Assembly: GCA_028583405.1 (NCBI GenBank)
Contig: CM053260.1
Coordinates: forward strand, 13,352,660-13,416,659
Origin: Pogonophryne albipinna
Taxonomy: Eukaryota > Chordata > Actinopteri > Perciformes > Artedidraconidae
Length of the DNA: 64,000 nucleotides
Reading direction: 5' to 3'
Part shown: one piece after another, positions 12,841 through 24,676 of the stretch
Layout of the letters: every line of letters starts with the position of its first letter
Numbering within the stretch: the stretch's first letter is position 1
Program-made: the position numbers and the translations under genes
Notes under the pieces: model-generated
Told to the model about the DNA's origin: nothing
Seen by the model: only the letters and a program-made list of their open reading frames with translations
Databases searched by the model: none

Positions 12841-14330
12841 CAGGGCCGGCCCTAGACTTTTGGGGGCCCTAAGCGAGCTTTGGCTTGGGGGCCCCCCTCA
12901 CTCTAGCACATTCTCACTACACACAACACGGAACCAACTTTTGTCTTATGATGTTAGCATAAGCACACATATTGTATAAATAAGCATGTAAACACCGTGG
13001 ACCTAACCTCCTCTAGGGGGTTCTGGGGGCATGCTCCCCCGGGAAGATTTTTTTTTAAATATTGAAGTTAAAAGCATCAATCTGGTGCACTTTGAGAGCA
13101 ACATTAAGAGATCTATGGATACATCTCTCAACATCCATATGAAACAGAACTGTAAACAGATTTTTCTTTATGGATATTTTACAAATCACTTAAACTGTAT
13201 TCTTGTTTTGTCATATAGTATTTCATAACTGTTTTTCATTTATTCTCTCTGGCTGCCCATCTCATAATGTTCACATAGAAACTAGCTGTCAATAGGAATA
13301 TCATTCAGAAGAATTATAATTTCTGGCAAAAATCTGTCACAAAAAGAGGTTGCACATTTAAGTTGTTATGGCGATGTCAGTGGCCAAACAGCGACATTTA
13401 CTGCTGCAAATACGTTCAAACATGCTGTCGACACGTACAACAGTGGCAACTATGCCACCATTTCAGCCGACTTTTTCTCAGAAATACTGTCACATAACAT
13501 CCATATATTTCAGTGCTAGGTTGATGCTTAGCTAAGCTAACTATGAAACACTTTAACTGACAGGACTCCGGATCAACTGTGTACTGTAAGGTAGCTTCTA
13601 GCTTCATGTCGAAAAGTAAGTCAACATTTCCCAGAGAGCTTTCTTTGAAATCACCAGGTAATGCCAAAAAACATTATATTTAGATTGTATGACAAAGTGT
13701 TTATTTAATATATCTGGCTAGCTATAGCTACTTCCTAACGGTTTAGCTTACCCCGCGATTCAAAGTAACGTCAACGTAGCTGTAATTTATGCTTTGCTTA
13801 CATGTTCGCATAACTTGGAAGTTTACTGACATTTACATACCTTGTTTACCTGGCTCAAGTGGTGGCTCTGGGGTTGTTGTGTGAGCCACCACTTGAGAAT
13901 TGTCGTCTTTTTTAAGAAATGTTTTTCTTATGTCCATCTTCAAAAGCTCTGAGTCCGACTGACAGTTTATTTTAAACATTGTCACAGCTCACAGGATAGG
14001 TACCTGTCAGCCATTCAACTCTCTGGTTCGTCTGGTGTCTTGCCTCTGTTGCATTCACATGAACACGGGAAATTACAATCCTGCCGTCCTCTCTTGTGTC
14101 ATGATGAGGTTCAGGTAAAGCACGGTTAATGTATTATATTATTGACTCAATAATATAATCCATGACTTTGAGAGTAGGCAATCTAGGCATATTAACACAA
14201 TTAATTAAACATACTTATCACGGCGATGGTGTATTGATATATTTTTTTTTTATTTAAAAAAGGGGGCCCCTTAGTGGCTGCGGGGCCCTAAGCGGCCGCT
14301 TATGTCGCTTAATGGGTCGGGCCCGCTCTG
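12841..14330. mobile_element. non-autonomous hAT DNA transposon with 8-bp target site duplication
   Basis: The 1,490-bp element is flanked by the identical octamer GGCTTACC at 12833-12840 and 14331-14338, the target duplication length of hAT transposons. Its ends form imperfect terminal inverted repeats: left CAGGGCCGGCCCTAG, right ...GGGTCGGGCCCGCTCTG, both followed inward by variants of GGGGCCCTAAGCG. No transposase-like frame is present inside, so it needed a partner element. An internal 15-bp perfect inverted repeat lies at 13854-13897. Confidence 0.9.
13854..13897. repeat. 15-bp inverted repeat inside the hAT element
   Basis: Arms CTCAAGTGGTGGCTC (13854-13868) and GAGCCACCACTTGAG (13883-13897) are perfect reverse complements around a 14-nt spacer. 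Confidence 0.9.
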
Positions 14331-15310
14331 GGCTTACCAGGTCTGTCCAGAGGCTTCACCCGCCACTTGACCCAACTCACCACCAGCATCATGGGATCAG
14401 TTGACAACTCCGCCCCTCTCTTTACCCGAGTGTCCAAAACATACGGCCTCAGTTCCAATGATACGATAACGAAATCGATCATGGACCTTCTGCCTAGGGT
14501 GCTCTGGTACCATGTACACTTATGAGCATCCTTATGTTCGAACATGGTGTTTGTTATGGCCAATCCATGACTAGCACAGAAGTCCAGTAACAAACCACCA
14601 CTCCGGTTCAGATCAGCGGGGCCGTTGCTCCCAATCACGTCCCCCCAAGTGTCTCCATCATTGCCCACATGTGCGTTGAAGTCTCCCAGCAAGATGAAAG
14701 AGTCCCCTTCAGGAGCCCCATACAGGACTCTTTCCAGGGTCTCCAAGAAGGCCGTATACTCTGAACTGCTGTTTGGTGCATAAGCACACACAATAGTCAG
14801 AGTTTCCCCCCCCATAACCCGCAGGCGTAGGGAGGCGACCCTCTCGACCTTGGGCAACTCTGGAGAAGAATAGAGTCGAACCCCTATCCAGAAGTAAGGT
14901 TCCAGAGCCGACGCTGTGCGTAGAGGTGAGCCCAACCAGATCCAACTGGTAACGCTCCTGCACAAGCTCCGGCTCCTTCCCCCCCAGAGAGGTGACGTTC
15001 CACGTCCCCAAAGCCAGCTTCTGTCGCCCGGGTCTGGTCCGTCAAGACCCTTTGCTTTCACTGCCACCCTTCTGGCAGCGCACCCGACCCCATCGCTTTT
15101 TCCCGTAGGTGGTGGGCCCGCGGGACGGAGAAGCGGAGGTGTTGCCCACGTTGCCTTTTCGGGCTGTGCCCGGCCGGGCTCCGTGGCAAGCCCGGCCACC
15201 AGACGCTCGCCGACGAGTCCTCCTTCTGGGCCTGGCTCCAGAAGGGGATCCCGGGCTTCCTCCGGGCTTCCTCCGGGCCGGGTATCCTCACTTTGTGTGT
15301 TGTCTTTCAT
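14309..15310 (-). pseudogene. LINE endonuclease portion
   Basis: Contains AP-endonuclease hallmarks: [23 protein letters not shown] (metal-binding/catalytic block), then [11 protein letters not shown] and a [13 protein letters not shown] stretch where the final catalytic SDH-like motif is degraded to STDPM. Upstream, the start of the domain ([31 protein letters not shown]) lies in another frame (about 15011-14850), and the region between looks shortened, so this part carries a frameshift and probably an internal deletion. The N-terminal 100 residues are low-complexity, rich in Pro, Gly and Ala. The open frame ends inside the hAT insertion. Confidence 0.75.
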
Positions 15311-17430
15311 GAGGTCTTTTGAAGTTTAAGTTGTCATTTTTTTTAAATATGATTTTTGTGAAAAACCCATTGAGTTATCTAACTGTCCTTTTTTTAGGCA
15401 ACATTTTACTGTAAATCTGAACAAATCTTTATAGTCACTGACATCCTTGACTTGCCAGTAGTACTACTTCCTCTGTCCCCATATGGAGATAATTCTCCTC
15501 TACAGTCTTCTTATGGCTTAATTTTTATTTAGTGCACTGTAGGGTGCCAGTTTTTAATAAATGAGATAAACTAGTTGTTCAGTTTTTCAACTGAATGGTG
15601 GCAAGCTTTCTCATTTTCCACAATCCCCATTTTAGGCTGTTTTCTTCATCACGCATAAAGTATTCATCCATCCTCAGTGGAAATATTTTTTCTTGATTTA
15701 AAATGTCTGCTTTGTCCACCCTGCTGCTTCATAGTAAAGGGATAGTTCGCAGGCAGTTTGCATTTGTTTTGATTTAGTAGCCCTTCAGAGGTAAATAATT
15801 CAACAGTAACAGGTTGAACCAAACAGTTTTGCAGTACAAGCAGAGTGCTGGTCAAGGGCAAACAGTCACTAACCAGAGCCGCCCCTTGCCCCTTTAAATG
15901 TCAGTTGTCTTGGAAACAGGTGCAGAAATCGAGCATTTTGGATGGTGGCTGAGCAACCGGGGAGCCACCGTTTTGCAACGCCCAAGAACAACAGCGTGCC
16001 GAGAGAATGTTGCCCCGTGGAGCCACGCTGCTCCACTGAAGCACTGAAAGATGCAATTCAAGCCAACTGGGGGGTGGGAGACCGTGAAAAGCAGCAGAGA
16101 CCACCTGATGTTATAATCCTCATCTTTAGTGTAATTCATGAAAAGGATGTGTGGAAATCACAACACATGCAGGAGAAAACAGTTTCAAAATAACAGTTCT
16201 TGAAATGGACATTTCACACATGTTTCTGTTGTGAAATGTTCCTGCAGTTAAAACCAATTCCTTTAAATTCAAGCATGAATGAATACCAAAGGGCAATATT
16301 TCATGTTGAATTCTTTGGCACCAGTTCCTGAATCTGAAATTCTGGAATACTGTTAAACACAGCCTTTCATTCGTTTGTATTTTTAGAGATCACATCTAAC
16401 CCCACTCATCACACTCCAATTTCGTTCCCCTACAAGAGGCACAACACTCACTGCGGTAAAATACAGATTTATGAACTCGCTCAGAATTACTGAACTAATG
16501 AAGATTCTGTCTCAAGGTGAAACATTATTCACTACTGCCCCCTACTGTGAGCATACATATTAACCTGAACCCTTATATCAAATGCTGACATTTTTAACAG
16601 AGTTGGATATCCTTTCAGTGGAACTAATGTAACTTCACTTCAATAGATGAAAAAGTATGAAAGCAGCTAATCTGAACACAAATGTTAAAGGTCAAATGTG
16701 GCCAGTGACGACCTGTATCAGATATTAGGCTCTCCCCTCAACATTAAACACTGTGACCTGCAAGTTTACATTACATTAGATCCACCTAGGACTGATTCAC
16801 TACAATACGTTAATGTTAGACTTTCTTTGTTTTGTCTAAGATCTCTGACCACAACAGTTAACAAATATAAATGATGTTGCTTGTATACATTTGGACTGAA
16901 ACTAGGTATATGAAATATATAATATAAGACTACTTGCTGGTAGTTGCTGAACATACAGCTGATGACTTGGGTTTCCTTTTAATTAGGATATGAACAAGCT
17001 GCTTTGTAAAATTCAATCACATTTTTGTAACTACACTAGAGACTTACCCCCGCCACTCACCCCATCATTTACAACTGAAAAAAAGACATGAAGTCAATTA
17101 TTTTTCATGGATCTAAAAGGACATTTTACAAAAGCGTGCAGGAGAACAGAGCTCAAATGGAGGACAAGAAAATTCCAAGTTTACACCTACGAATGAATTA
17201 GCAACTGGTCATCTACAGTCAATCACTACTCTCAAGAGACAAGTATTTCATAACAACCAATCAGAACAATTCCATAAATCGGATTTTCAGAAGGTTACAG
17301 AGGAAATGGCTACAGACTCCAAACACCTCTCTGAGCTGGTGCTGCCTGACCTTAGCAGCGTTCAACACCACGATCACGCTACAATCATTAATAATGATTA
17401 GGTAGTTATAAGGTAATATCATTTGTCACA
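15311..17430. other. intergenic, no gene recognised
   Basis: Mostly AT-rich. Positions 15890-16190 are GC-richer with small frames on both strands but no domain. No repeat family recognised. Confidence 0.4.
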
Positions 17431-17890
17431 TTAAAGGGGCCCTATTGTGCTTTCTGGGGTCTTCCCTTTACTGTAGCATTTGATACAGGTTTGTGTGCAT
17501 GTAAATGGTCTGCCAAGGCTAAAATCCCAAAGGGAGTTTCTCTCCAACACACACACCCCCCCCTGCCTGATACGCCTCCATTGGACTCCTTTGTTTACTC
17601 TCATAACATAGTGACATCACTATGTAACACTTGTGCTTCTATTGGCCAGCCCTTGAACACATTGTACGCCGTACAATGTGTTCAAGGGCTGGCCAATAGA
17701 AGCACAAGGGCGGGACATCTCGGGACATCTCTAAGCGGTTGACCAATCACAACAGATCCAGTCAGCCAACCAATAAAAGCAGACTGATAAAGCACTTATT
17801 GAAAATGAAAGCATGTAAACATGTCACAGTAAGGGCACAAGATACACATATGACCCGGGAGATGTGCATACAGTAATAGGGCCCCTTTAA
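17431..17890. mobile_element. TTAA-target MITE (piggyBac-like, non-autonomous) with central palindrome
   Basis: Perfect 16-bp terminal inverted repeats, TTAAAGGGGCCCTATT at 17431-17446 and its complement at 17875-17890. If the outer TTAA is the target duplication, as in piggyBac elements, the element proper lies between them. It has no coding capacity. It carries a 79-bp perfect palindrome near the middle (17630-17708). Confidence 0.8.
17630..17708. repeat. 79-bp perfect palindrome (39-bp arms, 1-nt centre)
   Basis: Left arm 17630-17668 starts CTTGTGCTTCTATTGGCCAG and the right arm 17670-17708 is its exact reverse complement around a single C at 17669. The first mismatch is the outer pair 17629/17709. 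The transcribed strand would fold into a 39-bp hairpin with essentially no loop. Confidence 0.95.
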
Positions 17891-19239
17891 TATGTAATTC
17901 AGTTTTTTTTTTATCAGAACTGTAAACTACCATTTAAAAGAGCAATTTCAAAGGCTGGAGTTGTTTGAAAGTATCCTCTCCATCCTTCATAGGAAGTATC
18001 AAACAAGGTGGCAAATTATTTATTGTAGAGCAAAAGAGCAATGTGCAATAAATGGAAATGCTCTTAAGCACTTAAATTCTTTCAGGTCCTTTTTGAAGGC
18101 TACCGTCTTGTCAATGTCAAATGTGTTTTCAGGATGTTTTTGTGAATATCTTTTTTATGTGAAGTTAGAGAATGTGCCACTGTGCCCAGGACAAATTACC
18201 CCACTGGGACATTAAGGTTTATCTATTGTCGCGCCCATGTGTCAAACAGTTTTAATGTTGACATGTCAGCTAGATGTACTCAAGGTTTTATGTTGTGTTT
18301 TCACTAGATGTACTTGTCATTGTTTATGTATTGGGTTTCAACATGGTGTGGCTCTAGGAACAGTTGATCAGACGGTTGGTCAGTCGATGAGGAGATCAAT
18401 CACTTTTGTCCAAACTAAAGAATTCCTATGACTTTTGGAAAAATAGCTTTAGGAGAGCATTTCAATCAAAGCAGTTCTTAAGTACCTTCTGTTGACTCGT
18501 GTTATGGTATGGTTTTACGTATCTTATATTTAATTCTGTGTGTGTTCTGTGTATTACCTGGCTGCAAGACAAATTCTCCCTTGAGAACAATAAAGTTGAA
18601 AAGGAAATCACAATGATGAAAAGAACAAGAGTACAAATATATAATTTTTTAATACAGAGTAAACTTTTCCCCTTCTTTATTCTACCTTTAATCGTTAAAA
18701 CAGAAGGAAGCATCCCGGCAGCTGCCTTTTTTACTGCAACATTGTTTATGTAATGCAGATTTTCAATTTGTCTATCCAAGCTGACATCAAGGGCAACCTC
18801 TGATCGTTGTGGTTTAAACAAGGAGCAGGCATTGTCAGTTTCATAACTCATGACCTGTAGTGACAGATACACATGTCAGCACTTCTGTAAACACGTATAC
18901 TTCTAATACCACAACCATCTTTTTCCCACACATCCTCTGTCAAATCCTACTCTCTAACTATGTTAGTTCATTAATAGAGCAGCGGAGAAGTGTTACAAAT
19001 TATTTGGTCATTCTATTATTGATTATTTATCATTAGAGGATATGTGACAGTTCGTGACAAACCTACATAATATTATCTGAATAATTTAGCTAAACTGGTA
19101 CTACTCACTACGTGAATTGAGTAACTTGAGTGCTCATTCAAGTGAGTAGTTTCATTTCGATTTCAACTAAATTACTCTAAGAATGTGTATACAGGCTTTG
19201 TTCATGAATTATTAATAATACTATATTATCTGTTAACCA

Positions 19240-19400
19240 TAAGAAAGATAAGATAGTACTTTATTGATCCCAATTTGGGAAATGTTTGCGTTGCAGCAGC
19301 ATAAAAAGACATGGCATTGTACAATAAAAATTCAAAGACTAGTAATAAACAAGAAAGTACAAAGATATAGACGTTGAATTTAACAACCATGTGTTGACAA
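19240..19400 (+). repeat. dispersed teleost repeat fragment (ACTTTATTGATCCC type)
   Basis: Contains AAGATAAGATAGTACTTTAT followed by TGATCCCAATTTGGGAAAT. A second, more diverged copy in the same orientation is at about 57937-57985 (GATAAGATAATATATTTCC, then GGATCCCAGTTTGGGAA). I recognise this as a frequent teleost interspersed repeat tail but do not assign the family. Confidence 0.55.
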
Positions 19401-22400
19401 AGAGAAACAGTTCAATTGATGAAGCTCAACTCATAAGCTGTTGAAACATTTAAAAAAAAAAAAACGTTTTGGAGGTGAACTATCTAAATTATTATTTATA
19501 TGTATTTTTGCATTACACTCCTATTAAATATCTCCACATCCTCTCCTCTCCTAACGAGAGTCACCCAGCTCCTATTCTCCAGCCACCGCTGATTAATTGA
19601 GGGCAGGGAGCTGCAGATATGGCGGGACAGATGAGATCCTTGAAACTTTGCGACGTGCCGTATATTGCTGGTGTTGCTGAACTGTGGAGGCAAGATAGCC
19701 GGTGGGCATGACTTGGATGGGGACCTTTCAAATCCAATCGCATCGCGTTTGGTCCTCCGCCCCCCGCCATATCAGAGCAGATAATGTGCTCCAGTAAAGG
19801 TTACGACTCACAATGACATTTGTTTTGAGACCCAGCAATCCTTGAATCCTGGGGACTAATCTTGAAATCATATGAGTGCATGCTATTGTGTGTGTTTCTG
19901 TGTGTGTGTTTTTGTGCATGGGCTCCATAGGCTACTGTAGTTGTTTATAATAAAGGTTGGTAAATCAAGATAGAAGGAACAGACAGTCGATTAAGATAGT
20001 GAAATAGGAGTCATGAATCCCATTAAATCCCACTCTACCTTTATGTATTTTAGTATCCGAGACCACAGCAGTTTCCGGAGGCAGGAAATGACTGTTGCAC
20101 CACTTTGTTGACCTTATTCATTCATATAATAATATAAGGACGTGAAGTCATCTATGAAAATAACTTCTTGCTTATTGCAGAGACTGTTTTTCACTTCTAG
20201 AAATGTCGGAACCAAGCATAGTTTATTTTTTTATATTTAGGGGTGGAATAAGAATCATGATAATTGTCGCTTCAGTACGTTAGAAATCTAATCATATTTT
20301 CTGAGCTGAATTGTTTCTTCCACTCTCACAGAAATACTCCAAAAACCCTTCTTTGAGCATGTGTGTGTGTGCTCTATGCCAACGCTGGTAACATTGTTTT
20401 AGCTGTAGTCCCTAAATGATGCTGACAAGTTTTTCCTGTTGACTTTTTGAATGCCAGTTTTACAAAATAAAGCAATATATTGCCAAAAGGATGACGTAGG
20501 GACATAGGGGACCAATATTTTATAGTATTACCCAATTATTAATTTACGCAGCAGCCAGATACACTGTCTAATGCTAAATATTGACCGTTAAATTAAAGTG
20601 TTATTAACCTCAACAACAAAATAAAAACCCATTCTCTAAAATGTTTTGTGCTTTCAAGACTTCTATTCTACAATCCAACATGGGGACTGGCTTTATTGCT
20701 GCCTTGTGTATAAAACCCCTCTTTCCCATTTCCAAAAACACTCGGTCCAACGCTCTTAACATTCAAACTTTGTCCACAAAAAAAATTATCGTTATTAGTA
20801 TTCTGCATTATATTAAATCTGCTATCCAATCAGCATTTTTCCCACTGAGGTGACCAGTGTGAGACTCCTTAGTGCCACTGCACTCTCATAACAAAAGCAT
20901 TTTCTTCTGAGATCCACTTCATTACCCAGACTAATATGGAGCAAAATGTTTATTCAAATGAGCCAAGATCAAATCCTTTCAAATGAATGAGAAAAACGCT
21001 GAAATGGATTATGCTTGCAGAAAGAAAAAAATATCACAAATTACAAACTGAAAGACTGCCTGGGTTGGGAAAACGCTTATTCTCTTTCCACTTGCATAGT
21101 TAGTTTCTGATTAGCTTGCATTATTTACCCTCATCATCCGTCACCGACCAACGCCATCAATATCTGTCCATGAAACGGGAGAATAATTACATTTGATGAT
21201 GATCAACATGACAGTGACAAGCATTGTGAGCAACTGATTGGCCGTTGTTTCAAGGAGAAAGCACACAGCCAGCATATGATTGGCCGCTACCAGATGAAAG
21301 ATTTTCGATTAGCGGTTGATTGGGCAGTGTAATTTTCCACCTGAATGGCTCCTGGGGCACACACAGTTATTGTGTGGCGTTGGCAGGAGCCACGTTTGTA
21401 TCACAAGTGTGTGAATGGGTGTTTCCTTTTGCTCTAAAGCTCTAATGGGGTCTTGCAGGGCGGGTGGGGTTGGGGTTGAGCGCAGTGCTGCTCGTCTCAG
21501 GAGAAGTCACATGGGACAGTCTGTCAGGTCACCTCTCATCAGGAGGCAGCAGAGGAAGCAAATCCTCAACAGCAATAACACACACTACGCTTCACACACA
21601 CGGAAACTGAAAGACACAGTGGCCTGTTCTTTCTGCACATCCCTACAAATTCATTGATCACCTGGTCAGCGACTCCTATAGGATGTGATCTGACTGCAGC
21701 TGGTGGTGATCCTACCAGTCGGTGCAGAAATGTCAGAGCTCCAGCTCAGAAATAGGACACTGTGACCTCTCTCACACTCTGCCTTTCATGTAATGTCTCT
21801 GATCCCCTGCTCTGATTTCATTTACGTACATGGAGATGTGATAAAATGTGATTCAAGGACCCCTCTCCATCGGTTTTTATAGCCTACTCACTCACAATCA
21901 GTAGCTGTAAGTGTGAAGTCGTGGAATGTAATTCCAGCTCATAAAAAAAGGTGTGGTTTACCATCTGCCAAATGCATATAAATGCAAATGCCCTAGCTCG
22001 AAACAAAGAATTTCTGATTTAAAAAATGTCTTTCCAGTGTTTATGACTTAACAACAGGTGGGCAAAAAACACTTTTGCCAGGATAATCTTTCGTTGTTTT
22101 TTTTCATCGGTTAAACGGGGGAAAACATTTTCAGGAATATTTCCTATTTACACCCGTCAAAAAAAACTTTTAATCTGTGAAAACATGATAACGTTTTGTT
22201 TTTATAAATAAAGAACTATGAAAGATAGTCATTTTTTTGCAAGGTAAATCCTTATAGAAACCATTTTTAACCTGTTCTTAAGCCGTCAACATAGGAGTGA
22301 AGACAATTTAGATCAGACCTGAGAAAATGGATCACCAGATTTGTTTTCCCTCACTTGCCTTTCAGAGGTTCCATCATTTCCATTGCAGGAATAGTTTAAC

Positions 22401-23301
22401 CTTTTTGGATAGGGAAAGAACGCAGTGAGCGCACCCTCCTACCAACCCTAATGTGTAATGTTCACAAAGTCTGACATCCTTTTTGTTGTACTTTTAAATG
22501 TACTAAAACCAGTAGGGACTGTCAGAGGCCACTGCTCCCAACCAAGACATAGTCCGACTCCAGCACATAATGATTTGGGTACAGTTAGGGAACAACTACA
22601 GTCATAGTTGAAACAAATATTCACAGGAAACAGGAAACAACCAGCGTGAGAGTTTTCTATGCGCTAAGCTAAGCTAACCACGTGCTGGTTGTAGCTTCAC
22701 ATTTAGTGCAGAGATACCGCCATTGATCTTCGTGTCTAACTCTAAGCAATCAAGCAAATAGTTGTACATCAAACTATTCATATAAAAGTCTGATCAAAGC
22801 ACACCACCGTGTCTTTGGTGACATGTACGCACATAAATCATGTAAACAAGTGCGCATCAGATCTTTAAGAAACCTGATCAGAGTCGACTCCTCTGAAGGA
22901 CAAAGACACGGAGCGTGACAAAACAGTTATTAAACGGAGTGCGAGCGAGACGATCTCTAGACCGAGCAGCAGGGAAAGGGGAGACGTGACCATGGAGGGG
23001 TTACAGAGCGAGACGCCAAAATGAAGAAATGCAGAGATGAGAGGATAGAGAAATAGAGGGCCTGCCAGACCTGACAGAGGGTGGAGGGGAAAGAAGACCA
23101 CTCGAACCAGATAAACAGATCAGACTGGTGCTGCTCATGTAGTCATTTATGACACTGAAAGGCAATTTCAAAGTTTGTGGGATCATTTGATAAATGCTGC
23201 TCGTAATGTGTGAAATTCACCGTGTCAAATTATTTCTGCAAGTTTTTCTTTTAAAATGTGAAATACTGGTCCAAAATGTTAAATATGACATTGCATAATG
23301 A

Positions 23302-23835
23302 ATGGAATGTAATATTGTAAACAACATCTTTAATAAACCCAAGCCTATTAAACAACAACACAGCATTATTATAATTCTGTCTCTCTATTTGGACAGAGGG
23401 AGTGGATTTAAGGCTGCCAAGGTGAACATAATAATCACATATAGATTGACAAGCAGCACAAACGTCAATCAGAAGGAGAGCCTTGTTGTGTTTCCTTCTG
23501 CCATTATCAAGAAACTAAATATAGGTAAATATAGGCTGGACATTAAATTCTGTCTCTGGCTTATGAAACGCAAATTGTTTTTCTCCAGAAACTGCACAAT
23601 CAATGCCAAAGACTTAAATTATGTTTTAAAAGAACACAGGCTGAAAACCTATCTCCAGTTTAAAAAAAGAGCATCCATCTTCCCTATAATCCAGCCAGAT
23701 GATGATAAAGCAGGAAGCAGGAAGCAGCAGGACCTTGTGGGAGTCTGTTCTTCCAGCCTGTCGGCTCCGCAGGGGACAGAGGGGGAAAATCACAATCAAC
23801 AACACCAGTTTGGAGCAGCGGTGGCTATCAGATAA
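23302..23835 (+). CDS. unrecognised 177-aa open reading frame
   Basis: Starts with ATG and stays open for 177 codons in AT-rich DNA, the longest frame in the left half outside the transposons. The product is basic, rich in Lys, Ile and Asn at the N-terminal side and in Gln and Ser near the C-terminus, with no domain, signal peptide or clear membrane segment. No splice-site pattern or neighbour supports it. It may be chance or part of an old repeat; listed only because its length is somewhat unexpected. Confidence 0.15.
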   Translation: MECNIVNNIFNKPKPIKQQHSIIIILSLYLDRGSGFKAAKVNIIITYRLTSSTNVNQKESLVVFPSAIIKKLNIGKYRLDIKFCLWLMKRKLFFSRNCTINAKDLNYVLKEHRLKTYLQFKKRASIFPIIQPDDDKAGSRKQQDLVGVCSSSLSAPQGTEGENHNQQHQFGAAVAIR

Positions 23836-24676
23836 GACAACATTGTACAGCCACTCGTAAATCAATCAAGGTCACCTTGTGCCCTCTCTGCTTCTCTGTC
23901 AGAGTTTAACCCTTCATGGACGCTGCGGCGGCTGCAGAGTTGGAGCATATAGTCAGAAGAAGCGGATCTACTGAGTCAATTATTTTTGTTTCCCATACAC
24001 TGATTTGACTCTCCTTGTGATTACTAACACCCAGAGCTCTGACCTTGATGTCTCATGCATCTCTGCCAGTTAGCTGTCCCACAGCGCCACCTGCTGCTCG
24101 GAAACATTCACAGAAATATTTCAAATGAAAGCCACACCATCAAACTTATTGTAGGCAAGTTGTTTTACTCAAGTTAGTCCCATCATACGGTTATTTCAAT
24201 AAATATGCATACAAGCCAATAAGCAAAAGTTCAAAAGTATCATCAGTCAAATGTACTTAAAAAATCCTTATAATCCAGAAAGTCCCATCATATATTGTGC
24301 TGTTAATTTGCAAGCAGCTTTTAAAAAGGTGTTCATGCAATCAGTAATCTCTTGCAATAAATCATATTTCCCTTGGTTGATACATTTGTATTAATTGATG
24401 AATCATTTTAAAGCCCTAATCTTTAAAGCAACTAAAAGCTTCCACTGAAAAAAACAATGATTAAAATGTACAATATTTCCCACTGGAATGTATTGCAGTA
24501 AGAGTATAAAGTAGCATGTGGTACTACATAATATGTCTCCTTCTTCACTGCATCCATAATTCCATTCTCAGGTTTACCATTCTACCCATGGAGTGGTTCA
24601 TTTTGACACGTTTTAAAGACTTGAATGCCATTTATGATACCAATACAGTCCTTGAAACTCCGTTAAGGAAAGTCTG

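Larger units (their letters stand above)
10694..15310 (-). mobile_element. LINE (non-LTR) retrotransposon, interrupted by a hAT element
   Basis: Minus-strand order is an AP-type endonuclease (15310 to 14339), then a reverse transcriptase and C-terminal domain (12840 to 10694), separated by a DNA transposon at 12841-14330. Reading across the insertion, the frame rejoins exactly (LDRPGKP before, KRVVRVNWERLEEA after), so both halves belong to one element. The clade is not certain; an I/Nimb-like group is possible. No A-rich tail is obvious after the stop at 10694. At least two lesions (see parts) make it inactive. Confidence 0.85.
17891..24600. other. intergenic; two GC-richer candidate regulatory islands, no gene recognised
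   Basis: Positions about 19540-19830 and 21060-21340 are non-repetitive and richer in GC than their surroundings. The second contains several ATTGGCCG/CCAAT-type and homeodomain-like sites. Both are plausible conserved non-coding elements on appearance alone. No frame shows a known domain. The longest frame (23302-23835) is listed separately. Confidence 0.35.

Noticed and set aside
18462..18872. Minus-strand 136-aa frame with a hydrophobic stretch (LYICTLVLFIIVISFSTLLF).
   Set aside because: Begins with GTG, no supporting exon structure or family resemblance; an AT-rich segment easily yields such a stretch.
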